64,000 nt of DNA, taken from positions 62,001 to 126,000 of the forward strand of contig NZ_FOFV01000016.1 in assembly GCF_900111005.1 (NCBI RefSeq). Reading direction: 5' to 3'. The notes beneath the pieces are model-generated. The model was not told the DNA's origin. It searched no databases and worked only from the letters and a program-made list of their open reading frames with translations. Every line of letters begins with the position of its first letter. Position 1 is the stretch's first letter. This DNA comes from Lentzea albida (GTDB lineage Bacteria > Actinomycetota > Actinomycetes > Mycobacteriales > Pseudonocardiaceae). The translations under genes and the position numbers were made by a program. Positions 48,315 to 57,707 of the stretch are shown here, one piece after another.

Positions 48315-48621
48315 TCCGGGGCTCCGCTTCGTCGCGCTGGTGTCGTTGGGCGGCGGGCTTGGCGGGGTGGCGCGGTACGGGCTGTCTCTGGTGGTGCCTG
48401 GGGCTTGGGGGCTGTTCCTGATCAACGTGGTGGGGTCGTTCCTGATCGGTGTGTTGATGGGGACGGTGCCCCGGCCGTTGGTGCGGGCGTTCTTCGGGGT
48501 TGGGGTGTTGGGCGGGTTCACGACGTTCTCGTCGTATGCCGCTTCTTGGTCCTGGGCGTTGGTGGCCACGCCTGTTTGTGCTGTGGTGGCGGCGTTTCTG
48601 GGGTTGCGGGTGAGTCGGTGA
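48295..48621 (+). CDS. crcB: Fluoride exporter CrcB/Fluc, subunit 1
   Basis: A 108-aa protein with four TMs. GGGLGGVARYGLS and NVVGSFLIGVLMG are hallmark Fluc motifs, and GFTTFSSYA carries the Phe residues of the fluoride pathway. A TTG start at 48295 overlaps MarR; a later GTG is possible. Stop overlaps the second crcB start (GTGA). I see no fluoride riboswitch upstream. Confidence 0.92.
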   Translation: MPSPQPDPGLRFVALVSLGGGLGGVARYGLSLVVPGAWGLFLINVVGSFLIGVLMGTVPRPLVRAFFGVGVLGGFTTFSSYAASWSWALVATPVCAVVAAFLGLRVSR

Positions 48622-48956
48622 CCCTGGTTGCGGTGTTTCTCGGTGCTGCGCTTGGGGCTCCTTGTCGGTACCTGGTGGATCGGTTCGTGCAGTCGCGGCA
48701 CTCCCTCGACTTTCCGTTCGGGACTTTGGTTGTGAACGTGGTCGGGTGTTTGGTGATCGGGTTTGTCGTTGGGACTTCTTGGATGCCGCTGCTCGGGGTG
48801 GGGTTTTGCGGTGGGCTCACGACTTACTCGACGTTCAGCTACGAGACGGTGAAGCTGTTGGAGGCGGAGAAGTACCGGTCGGCGTTGCTGAACGTTGTGG
48901 TCAGCGTGGTGCTCGGAGTCGGTGCGGCGGCTATTGGTCTTGCTCTAGCACGCTGA
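48618..48956 (+). CDS. crcB: Fluoride exporter CrcB/Fluc, subunit 2
   Basis: A 112-aa four-TM paralogue with GAALGAPCRYLVDRFV, NVVGCLVIGFVVG and GLTTYSTFSYETV. GTG 48618 overlaps the first copy's stop. Two different adjacent copies are typical of heterodimeric Fluc channels. The 3' end overlaps the NACHT gene by 26 bp. Confidence 0.92.
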   Translation: MTLVAVFLGAALGAPCRYLVDRFVQSRHSLDFPFGTLVVNVVGCLVIGFVVGTSWMPLLGVGFCGGLTTYSTFSYETVKLLEAEKYRSALLNVVVSVVLGVGAAAIGLALAR

Positions 48957-51414
48957 TCTCGCCACGTTCCCAGCGCAGCAGGAACTCGCGCACCGGCTCG
49001 ATGACGTCGGTGTGGGGCAACACCCTCTTCTCGGACATCTCCAGGTATGGCAGGCAAAGCACCATCCGGAGACTGTCGTCGTGGCGGTAGTTGCCTGGTC
49101 TTGCGTGCTCCGGGATCGGCCACGGTGTGGGCAGAGTGGTCATCAGGGTGGCGATGGAGTCCGCCTCGGATTTGGAGAACGGCAGCGCCTCTTTGATGAG
49201 TAACAGGGCGGTAGCGTTGACGTACGTTCTGTCGCCGACGTTGCAATCCGTGTAGAACGCCGCTGCTCCCACGCGGCGGATGATCGTTTTCAAGAGCCTC
49301 GGCTCGTCGATGGCCCACTGCGCCCACGGCGACGACCCGCGAAGTTCCGACAGGTCCTGGTGGACTGCCTTCCACCCATCTGACCGGGCAAACAGCGTGT
49401 CGATCACGAGCATGGCGCCGATCTCGCCGCGTGCGACGAGCACCTCGAGCCGGTCGGTCAGCGTTCGCTCGATCACCTGCTTGTTCAGATGAGAGGAGTT
49501 GCGCACACAATCCTGCAGGGGCGCGTCCGAAGTCATCGTCTCGCCAGTGGCGTTGGCGCGTGCGTCGGTCGGAACGGAGACGAACTGGTCCAACGCCGCC
49601 GTGACGATCGACCGGACGACGCGGTCGCTGGGCGCCACGTGGTGCAACGCGCGGGCGGCGAACCCCAGTCCGCCATCAGCAAGCGCCTCGGTCAACAACT
49701 CGTCGGCGCCTCCCTCGACGTTGCGGTCGTAGAGCTGCAACACGATCTGCGCGACCACGTCCCACTGCTCGACGTGAGGCTTGAGCACCGCCCACAACGC
49801 CTCCGCCGTGCGGTGCGCACGGACCAGGTGCTCGGCGGCGAAGTACTCCAAAAACGTTCGGTGCGTGAAGCCGAACTGAGGCTCCGACTCGGTGGCGCCG
49901 ACATCGGCGAGGATCCACGCCCGGCCGGTGCAGTGCGCGAGGAACTCCTCCGCCATCGCCACGGACTCGTCGTGGTCGTCGAGCTTCTTGTCCAGATAGG
50001 CGGCGAGGCTGTTGATGACGCGCGTGCGGGTCTGCGGCTTGCCGGACTCCGCCGCGCTGAACATGTTCCACGCTAGGTGCTGCACCGCGCCGCGCAAGCG
50101 GCCGTGGAACTTGATCGGCAGGTCGATGCCGCGCTTCGAGTCCCACTGCTCGAACAGCATCAACGCGCATCGCTCGTAGACCTGGGCGAGGTTGTGCGGC
50201 AGGTAGCGGTCGCTGGAGTACATGGCGCACAACAACGTCAGCAGCAACGCGTTGCTGCGCAGCTCCGCGATCTGCGCGCTGTCCTCCATGAACGAGCTGA
50301 TCAGCTGGTCCTGTTCGGCCGGGGAGGTGGCCTCGTCGAGCTTGAACCACCGCGACACGTAGGCGGCGACCTGGTCGTCGTCGAACTCCGCGATGTGGCT
50401 CGACACGAACAAGTCGGTGCTCAGCGGCGCGTCCTCGTACCCGACCTTCCGCGCCGTCACCAGGATCGGCACCAACGGGTAGAGGTGCGCGAACCCCTCC
50501 ACCAACGACACGACTCGTCGCCGCAACTCCGTCTGCACCAGCTCGTCGAGCCCGTCGAGGATGACGACCGCCCGCCCGGTCCGCAGCAGGTACTCGACGC
50601 CGTCGCGCGGAGGCTTGACGTTGTACGGCGCCTGGCACACCTTCTCCAGGTAGTGCAGGAGGTCGCGCCCGCCCTCGTCGAACGAGGTGGAGAACTCCCG
50701 CAGCACCAACAGGAACGGGACCCGGCCGTCGACGGCGACGTCGTGGGCGAGCTTCGCGGCCAGGGTGGACTTGCCGGCACCGGGGTCGCCCTGCACCAGC
50801 ACGCGCTCGCCCGGCGCACCGATGCGGAACTCCGACTTCGAGATCAGCGCCGGCTCGACGTAGAGGTGGTCGTAGCGGACGGAGCGGCTGACACCGACGT
50901 GGGGCATGCGGATGCGGCTGTGCAGTGCGACCACCTGGTCGCGCATCCGCGCCGCGAAGGTGTGGATGCGGGCCGACGACTTGAGGCGCTTCAGGAGGAC
51001 GCTGTTGTTGGTGGCCGCGGTGTAGAGGTCGCCGCGGTCGATCCTGCCGCTGGTGCGGCCGAAGTGCGCGTCGACCTCGTCGCAGGCGGCGATCATCACG
51101 TCGTGCACGACGTCGGTGATGCGGGACAGCGGGTGGTCGGACATGCCCGCTAATCGGAGACCCTCGCGCAACTGGTCCTTCGCGGCCTTGCCCGCCATGT
51201 TGCCGATGCGCTTCTGCGCCACGACCGTCGCGAAGTCGGGGGAGTCGAGGTAGGCCTGAAGGGCCTCGGCGTCGGAGCGGACGAGGTCGGTGAACAGGCC
51301 GGCCGTCGCAGCGCTGGTGACCGCGGGCCGGGGGAGTTTCTCGGTGAGGCGGTCGGAGAGCTTGTCGCTCACGTCCACGACGACCCGGATGACCGTCGAC
51401 TCGATGCTGGCCAT
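48931..51414 (-). CDS. NACHT-domain STAND NTPase (bacterial NLR-like)
   Basis: An 827-aa protein. A helical N-terminus (~1-185) precedes the NACHT core: Walker A GDPGAGKST (209-217), Walker B AVVILDGLDELV (~282-293) and VPILVTARKVGYEDA. A winged/helical region (FTHRTFLEYFAAEHLVRAHR, ~530) is followed by a variable C-terminal sensor (~560-827). Bacterial NACHT proteins of this layout are often antiphage defence sensors. It lies 16 bp after the HelD-like gene on the same strand. No recognisable effector domain is seen; the N-terminus is the candidate. Confidence 0.9.
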   Translation of the reverse strand: MASIESTVIRVVVDVSDKLSDRLTEKLPRPAVTSAATAGLFTDLVRSDAEALQAYLDSPDFATVVAQKRIGNMAGKAAKDQLREGLRLAGMSDHPLSRITDVVHDVMIAACDEVDAHFGRTSGRIDRGDLYTAATNNSVLLKRLKSSARIHTFAARMRDQVVALHSRIRMPHVGVSRSVRYDHLYVEPALISKSEFRIGAPGERVLVQGDPGAGKSTLAAKLAHDVAVDGRVPFLLVLREFSTSFDEGGRDLLHYLEKVCQAPYNVKPPRDGVEYLLRTGRAVVILDGLDELVQTELRRRVVSLVEGFAHLYPLVPILVTARKVGYEDAPLSTDLFVSSHIAEFDDDQVAAYVSRWFKLDEATSPAEQDQLISSFMEDSAQIAELRSNALLLTLLCAMYSSDRYLPHNLAQVYERCALMLFEQWDSKRGIDLPIKFHGRLRGAVQHLAWNMFSAAESGKPQTRTRVINSLAAYLDKKLDDHDESVAMAEEFLAHCTGRAWILADVGATESEPQFGFTHRTFLEYFAAEHLVRAHRTAEALWAVLKPHVEQWDVVAQIVLQLYDRNVEGGADELLTEALADGGLGFAARALHHVAPSDRVVRSIVTAALDQFVSVPTDARANATGETMTSDAPLQDCVRNSSHLNKQVIERTLTDRLEVLVARGEIGAMLVIDTLFARSDGWKAVHQDLSELRGSSPWAQWAIDEPRLLKTIIRRVGAAAFYTDCNVGDRTYVNATALLLIKEALPFSKSEADSIATLMTTLPTPWPIPEHARPGNYRHDDSLRMVLCLPYLEMSEKRVLPHTDVIEPVREFLLRWERGEISVLEQDQ

Positions 51415-51430
51415 CCGGGTCCCCGATCGC

Positions 51431-53749
51431 TTACGAAACGTCCTTCAGCCGGGATAGCACATCCGGCAGCGTTCCGGTGTGCACGACGCCAAGCCGTTGC
51501 GTGGCACGGGTCAGCGCCACGTACAGGTCCGACGCGCCCCGAGGCGACTCCGACAGGATGCCGGACGGATCCACCACGACCACCGAGTCGAACTCCAGGC
51601 CCTTGGCGTCCGTCACGCCGAGCACGACGACCTGCGCCTCCTCCAGCTCGTTGCCCACGGACGATCCGGGAACGGCGGAGGCGATGGCCGAGCCGACGGA
51701 CGGCAGCAGCGCGGCCGGCACGATCACGGCGATCTTGCCGTCGCCGACGGCGGTGACCTCGCGGGCGATCAGGTCGGGCACCTCGGCGGCGAACGACGAC
51801 ACCGGAGAAACCCAAGGCGGCACACCGGTCTCACGCACGGAGGTCGGCGGTACGAGAGCGGCGTCCACCGAGGCGAGGACGTCGGCCGCCACCTCCATGA
51901 TCTCGGCCGGGGTGCGGTAGTTGACCGTGAGTTCCGTCAGGCGCCAACGGTTCTGCACGTACGGCGACAGGACAGCGCCCCACGAGGTGGCGCCGCCGAT
52001 GTCGCCGGTCTGCGCGATGTCGCCCACGACGGTCATGGACTTGCTGGGGCAGCGGCGCATCAGGGTGCGCCAGGCCATCGCGGAGAGTTCCTGGGCCTCG
52101 TCGACGATCACGTGGCCGAAGGTCCAGGTGCGGTCGGCCGCTGCTCGTTCGGCGGCGGTCTCGTAGCGGTCCACGCCGTGGCGCTGGGCCAGGCTGTACG
52201 CGTCCATCAGGTCCGAGGCCATCAGGAGGTCCGGGTCCGCGTCGTCCTCCAGGTCGAGGATGTCGAGGACGCCCTGCGCGTACTCGATGGCCTGGCGGCG
52301 CTGGCGTTCGGCGCGGGCCTTGGCCTCCGTGTCGTCCTCGCCGAGCAGTTCGGCGGCCTCGTCCAGCAGCGGCACGTCCGCCGGCGTCCAGTCGTCGGTG
52401 GAGCGCTGCAGGAGGTCGCGTTCCTCGCGGGTGAACTTGGCCATCGCGCGGTTGCGGCGCTTCGGGTTGCGGTAGAGCTCCGAGAGCAGCGAGAACGGGG
52501 TGAGGACCGGCCACAGCGACGAGATCGCGGCCTGGACCTCGTCGGACTCGCGCAGCTCGCGGCGGATGTCGTCCACGTCCGCCTTGTCGAGCAGGTGGTT
52601 GCCCAGCCTCGACGCCACCATGCCCGAGAGGGTCGAGATGATCTCGCGCGCGAACGTGCGGCGGGCCTCGTTGTGCGGGCGGCGGGTGCGGCGCGCCCTG
52701 CCGCGCGCGTCGGAGATCGCGCGGCGGTCCAGGCGCAGCACGTCGTTGTCGAAGCGGACCTCGACGAACGGCGGCGCCTCCTGGCGGTCGCGCACGGCCG
52801 CGGCGATCACGTCGGCCATCTGGATGCGGCCCTTCACCGCCGCCGCCTCGGACGACTCGCGCCCCACCGCGGTCAGTCCCGGGTACAGCTCGCCGACGGT
52901 GGAGAGCAGGACGCCCGTCTCACCCAGCGAGGGGAGGACCTGGCTGATGTAGCGCAGGAACGTCGTGTTCGGGCCGACGACGAGCACGCCGCGTTTCGCC
53001 AGCTGTCGACGATGCGTGTACAGCAGGTATGCAGCGCGGTGGAGCGCCACGGCCGTCTTGCCGGTGCCCGGTCCGCCCTGCACGACGACGACGCCGTTGA
53101 GCTCCGACCGGATGATCCTGTCCTGCTCGGCCTGGATCGTCGCGACGATGTCGCTCATCTGGCCGGTGCGCGACTCGTTCAGCGCGGCCAGCAGCGTCGC
53201 CTCGCCGGTCAGCGACTCGCTGCGCGTCACGTCGGCCGAGTTGATGTCGAGCACCTCGTCGTCGAGGCCGATCACCTTGCGCGAGCGGGTGCGCAGGTGC
53301 CTGCGCCGGCGCACGCCGTCGGGGGAGGCGGCGGTCGCGAGGTAGAACGGCCTGGCGGCGGGGGCGCGCCAGTCCATCAGCAGCGGCTCGTATTCCTTGT
53401 CCTCGTCGAACAGACCGATTCGGCCGATGTAGAAGCGGTCTTCGTTGTGGAAATCGAGCCGGCCGAACGCGAGTCCGTTCTCGACAGCGCTGTACTGGGC
53501 CAATTGATCTGTGTACATCGCGACGGACGTGTCGCGCTCGGACCGCATCTGGTGCGTGCCGCCGGTTTGTCGCAACGATTGTGCGAGTCGTTTCGACGTC
53601 TGTTCGCGGAGGTCGTCGAGCCGGCCGTACAACATGGCCACGTATTCCTGCTCCGGCTCCATTTCGGCGAGCCGGAGGTCATCGGAGGGGCTTGACAACT
53701 TGCCTCTTTTCTCCATACAATGCGACTTCGGAAACAATCCGTGTCGCAC
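51431..53749 (-). CDS. helD: HelD-like superfamily 1 helicase / RNA polymerase recycling motor
   Basis: A 772-aa SF1 ATPase. N-terminal QEYVAMLYGRLDDLREQTSK coiled-coil arm, then DRFYIGRIGLFDEDKEYEPL and VDWRAP-like LMDWRAPAARPFY, all typical of HelD. Walker A VVQGGPGTGKTAVALHRAAY, motif II VIVDEAQELSAMAWRTL, later VNYRTPAEI and LYVALTRATQRLGVV. HelD frees stalled RNA polymerase and can confer rifamycin tolerance. Starts at GTG 53749 or ATG 53716 are both possible. MarR ends 36 bp upstream and the NACHT gene follows after 16 bp. No rifamycin-associated element is visible. Confidence 0.9.
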   Translation of the reverse strand: MRHGLFPKSHCMEKRGKLSSPSDDLRLAEMEPEQEYVAMLYGRLDDLREQTSKRLAQSLRQTGGTHQMRSERDTSVAMYTDQLAQYSAVENGLAFGRLDFHNEDRFYIGRIGLFDEDKEYEPLLMDWRAPAARPFYLATAASPDGVRRRRHLRTRSRKVIGLDDEVLDINSADVTRSESLTGEATLLAALNESRTGQMSDIVATIQAEQDRIIRSELNGVVVVQGGPGTGKTAVALHRAAYLLYTHRRQLAKRGVLVVGPNTTFLRYISQVLPSLGETGVLLSTVGELYPGLTAVGRESSEAAAVKGRIQMADVIAAAVRDRQEAPPFVEVRFDNDVLRLDRRAISDARGRARRTRRPHNEARRTFAREIISTLSGMVASRLGNHLLDKADVDDIRRELRESDEVQAAISSLWPVLTPFSLLSELYRNPKRRNRAMAKFTREERDLLQRSTDDWTPADVPLLDEAAELLGEDDTEAKARAERQRRQAIEYAQGVLDILDLEDDADPDLLMASDLMDAYSLAQRHGVDRYETAAERAAADRTWTFGHVIVDEAQELSAMAWRTLMRRCPSKSMTVVGDIAQTGDIGGATSWGAVLSPYVQNRWRLTELTVNYRTPAEIMEVAADVLASVDAALVPPTSVRETGVPPWVSPVSSFAAEVPDLIAREVTAVGDGKIAVIVPAALLPSVGSAIASAVPGSSVGNELEEAQVVVLGVTDAKGLEFDSVVVVDPSGILSESPRGASDLYVALTRATQRLGVVHTGTLPDVLSRLKDVS

Positions 53750-53785
53750 CGTCCTGCCTGCGCCGGGTCGCTTAGCGCAGACTGT

Positions 53786-54214
53786 CTAATCTACACGCAT
53801 ATCAGCGTGGTGCAGGTACGCCTTCCGCAGCAGTGTGGCCAAAGTATCGCGCTCGTGCGGCGTCAACGGCGCCAGCAGCTCCTCCTCGTGCGCCCGAGCC
53901 GCCTCCAGCCGTTGCTCCAGCGCCTGCCTGCCCTCACCGGTGATCGACACGGTGAACCGCCGCCGGTCCCTCTCGTCCCGCCTGCGCTGGGCGAACCCGA
54001 ACCCCTCCAGGTCGTCGAGCACCGACACGAGGTCGCTCGGGTCCATCCGAACCCGGTCGCTGATCCGCTTCTGCGCCACCGCCTCCTGCTCGGAGAGGTA
54101 CGCGAGCACCGTCAGGTGGGGGCCGCGCAGTCCCGCGCGCCCGATCCGGCGTGCTTCGCGCACCAGCCCGAGCATCAGGTAGCTGGGCAGACGCAGAAGC
54201 CGATCAATGCTCAT
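53786..54214 (-). CDS. MarR-family transcriptional regulator
   Basis: A 142-aa regulator with RISDRVRMDPSDLVSVLDDL as recognition region and QRRRDERDRRRFTVSITGEG as wing. ATG 54214 gives the usual N-terminus MSIDRLLRLPSYLMLGLVRE. It lies 36 bp upstream of the HelD gene on the same strand, so it may control the HelD-NACHT run. Confidence 0.92.
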   Translation of the reverse strand: MSIDRLLRLPSYLMLGLVREARRIGRAGLRGPHLTVLAYLSEQEAVAQKRISDRVRMDPSDLVSVLDDLEGFGFAQRRRDERDRRRFTVSITGEGRQALEQRLEAARAHEEELLAPLTPHERDTLATLLRKAYLHHADMRVD

Positions 54215-54351
54215 GTCCTCAAGTCTAGGAACCGATCCGTAGCTCGATCGTGGATTGCGCTGCGTGATCAACGCTCCCGGCCGGGGGCCGACAGGGTGAG
54301 CGTTGGGGTGACGTTTCTCCGCAAACCACCAGGAAGCGGCAAGGTGGGGGT

Positions 54352-54954
54352 ATGACGCGTGCGGAGATCGTCCGGCTCGCCCGCTGTGTGGTGCGCCGGC
54401 CCCGGTGGCAACTCGTCGTCGCGGTCCTGCTGTCCGCGTGGACACTCGGCTGGGTGCTCGGTCAGCTCGCGGACGACCCCCTCAGCCCGCTCGGTCTGCT
54501 GGCCTGGACCGGCATCCCCCTCGATTCGGCATCCCTATGGGCCCGCGAACGCGCCGACGTCCTCGCGTGGCTCGCGACACTGGGTGGCCTGAGCTGGGCG
54601 GCCACCACCGAACAGGGGCAGCTGCCCGCTCTCGCCGGGTGGTTCGCGGTCCTCGTCGCGGGCGAGGCGGCCGGGTACGAGCACGCCGTGCAGCGGGCGA
54701 TTCTCAGCATGGTCGTCTTCCTGCTCGTGCTGGCGGCCGTGTCGATCACCGGCCGGCGCGCGTTCGTCGTCGACCGCGTCGCCGTCATGCCCAAGGACGT
54801 CGTGCGGGCGGGCATCACGGCCGCCGTGCTGACCGCCGTGGTCCCGCTCATAGCCCCTGGCCTGGCCGTTGTCCGCCTGGTCCGCCCCTACGTGACGAAA
54901 CCGCCGCGCCTGCTGAGGCGGGTTGAGGCCCCGTTGCTGCGGGAAACCGGATGA
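54352..54954 (+). CDS. Hypothetical membrane protein (200 aa)
   Basis: Four to five hydrophobic segments (QLVVAVLLSAWTLGWVLGQL, LPALAGWFAVLVAGEAAG, AILSMVVFLLVLAAVSITG, GITAAVLTAVVPLIAPGLAV). A basic C-terminus (PYVTKPPRLLRRVE) is cytoplasmic. No known family is recognised. ATG 54352 follows AAGGTGGGGGT. The next small membrane-protein gene begins 1 bp after the stop. Confidence 0.75.
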   Translation: MTRAEIVRLARCVVRRPRWQLVVAVLLSAWTLGWVLGQLADDPLSPLGLLAWTGIPLDSASLWARERADVLAWLATLGGLSWAATTEQGQLPALAGWFAVLVAGEAAGYEHAVQRAILSMVVFLLVLAAVSITGRRAFVVDRVAVMPKDVVRAGITAAVLTAVVPLIAPGLAVVRLVRPYVTKPPRLLRRVEAPLLRETG

Positions 54955-54955
54955 G

Positions 54956-55174
54956 GTGAGCGACTACCTGCCCCCTCCCGCGCCGCCGCGCAGCGCCCTG
55001 ACCTTGCGGTTGTGGCTGGCGGGATTCGGCCTGGTCTTCAACTCGGTGGCCGGGTGGCTGGCGCTGCGAGCTGATCTCACCTGGCTCGGAATCCTGCTTT
55101 TGCTACTCGCCGTCGTCTGCCTCGTCGACTTCGGCTGGGTGGTTCACCGGAAACGCCGCGGCGATCCCGGCTGA
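54956..55174 (+). CDS. Small membrane protein (72 aa)
   Basis: GTG 54956 follows GGATGAG at the end of the preceding gene. Two TM segments (LTLRLWLAGFGLVFNSVAGW, WLGILLLLLAVVCLVDFGWV) with a proline-rich N-terminus and a basic end (HRKRRGDPG). Likely co-translated with the 200-aa membrane protein. Function unknown. Confidence 0.7.
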   Translation: MSDYLPPPAPPRSALTLRLWLAGFGLVFNSVAGWLALRADLTWLGILLLLLAVVCLVDFGWVVHRKRRGDPG

Positions 55175-55269
55175 AAACTGTCGGCAAACTGTGCTTGGGA
55201 TTGAGCGCACTTGTGGATAAAGATGTCGGTGTGCATGAAGATCCGGCAAAAGGCAGGTTAGCCAGGGTG

Positions 55270-55881
55270 ATGCGCCGGCAGCCCGTGCAACAGCGCGGCG
55301 CGGCGACGGTCTCCGCGATCCTCGACGCTTGTGCGAGCCTGTTGAACGAATACGACTACGACGACATCACGACGGCTCGCATCGTCGACGTGGCCGGAGT
55401 GCCCATTGGTTCTTTCTATCAGTACTTCTCCGACAAACGATCTGTCGTGCACGCTCTGGCACTTCGAGGTATGGAGAACTACCTCCGCGAAGTCGAGGAG
55501 CTGTTCACCGAGGACCTGATCGCGGACACGTGGCGCGAGGCCACCCGGCAGGTCGTCGCGGTCTACACGCGCATGCTGGCGGACGTGCCCGGCTTCGGGC
55601 GCGTCCGGTTCAGCGACATGCTGGACAGCCACCGCCTCGACTCGAGCGTCGACCAGTACGAGCTGATGGCCGAACGGCTCGCCGAGATGTTCGTCGGCCG
55701 GTTCGGCGCGCACGGCGACGCCCCGGTCGTGCTGACGTTCCGGATCGCCGTGCAGACCGCGGACGCGTTGTTCAAGCTCGCCGAACGGGTCGACGAGGAC
55801 GACCGCGCGCACGTGGTCGGCACGGCGGACGAGCTGCTCACCGGCATGCTCGGCTCCGTGCTGGAGCCTCAGAGGCCGTAG
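55270..55881 (+). CDS. TetR-family transcriptional regulator
   Basis: A 203-aa protein opening MRRQPVQQRGAATVSAILDA. The HTH is TTARIVDVAGVPIGSFYQYF-SDKRSVV; the FYxYF element is classic. ATG 55270 (or GTG 55267) is chosen over longer starts at 55195/55231 because TetR proteins usually begin just before this block. Its 3' end overlaps the convergent flavoprotein gene by 13 bp. Target unknown. Confidence 0.9.
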   Translation: MRRQPVQQRGAATVSAILDACASLLNEYDYDDITTARIVDVAGVPIGSFYQYFSDKRSVVHALALRGMENYLREVEELFTEDLIADTWREATRQVVAVYTRMLADVPGFGRVRFSDMLDSHRLDSSVDQYELMAERLAEMFVGRFGAHGDAPVVLTFRIAVQTADALFKLAERVDEDDRAHVVGTADELLTGMLGSVLEPQRP

Positions 55882-57221
55882 GACTCGAGCAGCCGCAGCC
55901 AGACCTCGCTGATCGTCGGGTACGAGGGCACCGCGTGCCACAACCGGTCGACGGTGACCTCGCCGACGATCGCGACGGTGGCCGAGTGCAGCAGCTCGGC
56001 CACGTCCTGGCCGACGAACGTGACACCGACCAGCGTCCGCGTCCGCTCGTCCACGACCATGCGGGTCTTGCCCTTGTAGCCGTCGGCGTGCAGCGACGAC
56101 CCTGCGACCGCGATGTCGAGGTCGACGACCTTGACGTCACGCCCGGCGGCCCGCGCCTGCTCGGCGGTGTGGCCGACGAACGCCACCTCGGGGTCGGTGA
56201 ACACGACCTGCGGCACCGCCACGTGGTCGGCCCACGCCTGCCCCGCCGACCGCTCCTTCGGCTCGAACCCGCGGGAGCGCTCCAGGATCGCCGTGCCGAC
56301 CGCGCGCCCCTGGTACTTGCCCTGGTGCGTCAGCAACGCGCGCCCGGTGACGTCGCCGGCCGCGTACAGCCAGCGGCCGTCCACGCCGGACACCAGCCCG
56401 GAGTCGTCGATGGTCAGCGGCTTGCCGTCCTTGGTCGCGGGCACCCGGCCCGTCGCGACGAGGATGTGCGAGCCCTGCACCGTCCGGCCGTCCTGCAACG
56501 TCAGCTCACCCGGCTTGATCGCCGCCGCACGCCCGCCCAGCAACACCTCGACGCCGTCCGCCTCCAGACCCTCGACGACCAGAGGGCCGACGAAGTCCTC
56601 CATCTTCGGCAGCGGCCGGTCGCCGGACACGACGAGCTTGACCTGCGACCCCAGCCGCGCCCACGCCTGCGCCATCTCGACGCCGACGACACCACCGCCG
56701 AGCACGACCAGGGAGTCCGGCACCTCGCGGGCCGACGTGGCGTCACGCGAGGTCCACACGGGAGTGTCGTCGATGCCGTCCAGCGGCGGCATCTTCGGCA
56801 CGCTGCCGGTGCACACCACGACGGCCTGGCGCGCGCGGTACACCGTCTCGCCGTCCGCCCCGCGCACGGTGACCTCGCGCTCGCCGGTGACCTCACCGTC
56901 GCCCCGCAGGACGTGGATGTTCTCGGACTCGGCCCACTTGACCTGACCGGTGTCGTCCCAGTTGGAGGTGAAGCCGGTGCGCCGCTCCAGCACCGCGGCC
57001 GGGTCGAGCGACCCGCCGACCACGCCCTTGACCCGCTGGGCGGCGGCGAGCGCGTGCCCGGAGCGCAGCAACGCCTTCGAGGGCATGCAGGCCCAGTACG
57101 AGCACTCGCCGCCGACCAGTTCCTTCTCGATCATGGCGGTGGACAGGCCTCCCGCGGCCGTCCGCCAGGCCACGTTCTCACCTACGGGTCCACCACCGAT
57201 GACGATGACGTCGAAGTCCAT
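55869..57221 (-). CDS. Pyridine nucleotide-disulfide oxidoreductase
   Basis: A 450-aa flavoprotein of the lipoamide dehydrogenase/mercuric reductase family. FAD motif DVIVIGGGPVGENVAWRTAA, redox pair GGECSYWACMPSKALL with CxxxxC, NAD motif LVVLGGGVVGVEMAQAWARL, and LYAAGDVTG. The C-terminal dimer domain lacks the HxxxxE pair expected in lipoamide dehydrogenases (LWHAVPSYPTISE has His and Glu spaced differently), so substrate use may differ. ATG 57221; GTG 57230 is an alternative. Confidence 0.93.
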   Translation of the reverse strand: MDFDVIVIGGGPVGENVAWRTAAGGLSTAMIEKELVGGECSYWACMPSKALLRSGHALAAAQRVKGVVGGSLDPAAVLERRTGFTSNWDDTGQVKWAESENIHVLRGDGEVTGEREVTVRGADGETVYRARQAVVVCTGSVPKMPPLDGIDDTPVWTSRDATSAREVPDSLVVLGGGVVGVEMAQAWARLGSQVKLVVSGDRPLPKMEDFVGPLVVEGLEADGVEVLLGGRAAAIKPGELTLQDGRTVQGSHILVATGRVPATKDGKPLTIDDSGLVSGVDGRWLYAAGDVTGRALLTHQGKYQGRAVGTAILERSRGFEPKERSAGQAWADHVAVPQVVFTDPEVAFVGHTAEQARAAGRDVKVVDLDIAVAGSSLHADGYKGKTRMVVDERTRTLVGVTFVGQDVAELLHSATVAIVGEVTVDRLWHAVPSYPTISEVWLRLLESYGL

Positions 57222-57274
57222 GGCCGCCACAGTAGGCCCGGATCAAGAAAGCCACACGAGGCAGAGGGGGTGCC

Positions 57275-57691
57275 TCAGAGCCAGTCCGCCTCGATCCCGC
57301 GGGCGCGCAGCGCCTCCAGCGCCTCCTGGTTGCCCGTGTAGAGCAGTGTCATGGACTTCAGATTCGGGAAGTGCCGCACGTCGGCGAACTCGTCGACGTC
57401 GAACAGGCCGTCCTCGCCGTCCCAGCCCGGCGCGATCTCGAGGTAGATCTCGTTGCCGCCGTCCATGTAGATCTCGGTGATCTCGCCGGCGAGCTCGGCG
57501 GGGACCTCGAGGGCCTCGAAGTAGGCCAGCGCCTCGGGCACCGCCCCGAAGCTCCTCTCGTCGTAGGTGAAGCCCTGCGCGGCGGCGTACTCGCGCAGGT
57601 CGAACCTCGGCAGGAGGTTCTGGTTGTACATCAACTCCTGGACGACGGCGAGCTTGAAGTTGGTGTCGGCGAACGGGATCGGCTGGCTCAT
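57275..57691 (-). CDS. DUF6892-like hypothetical protein
   Basis: A 138-aa acidic soluble protein. FADTNFKLAVVQELMYNQNL opens the domain, with EIYMDGGNEIYLEIAPGWDG, FDVDEFADVRHFPNLKSM in the middle. I place it in DUF6892 from memory of such openings. No catalytic motif. Lies between the flavoprotein and a VOC gene on the same strand. Confidence 0.78.
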   Translation of the reverse strand: MSQPIPFADTNFKLAVVQELMYNQNLLPRFDLREYAAAQGFTYDERSFGAVPEALAYFEALEVPAELAGEITEIYMDGGNEIYLEIAPGWDGEDGLFDVDEFADVRHFPNLKSMTLLYTGNQEALEALRARGIEADWL

Positions 57692-57707
57692 ACCCGCATC
57701 GTATGGA

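Noticed and set aside
53750..54351. Rifamycin-associated element upstream of the HelD gene or its MarR
   Set aside because: No match to the known 19-bp GGGGCTTGC-type inverted repeat was seen in either gap.
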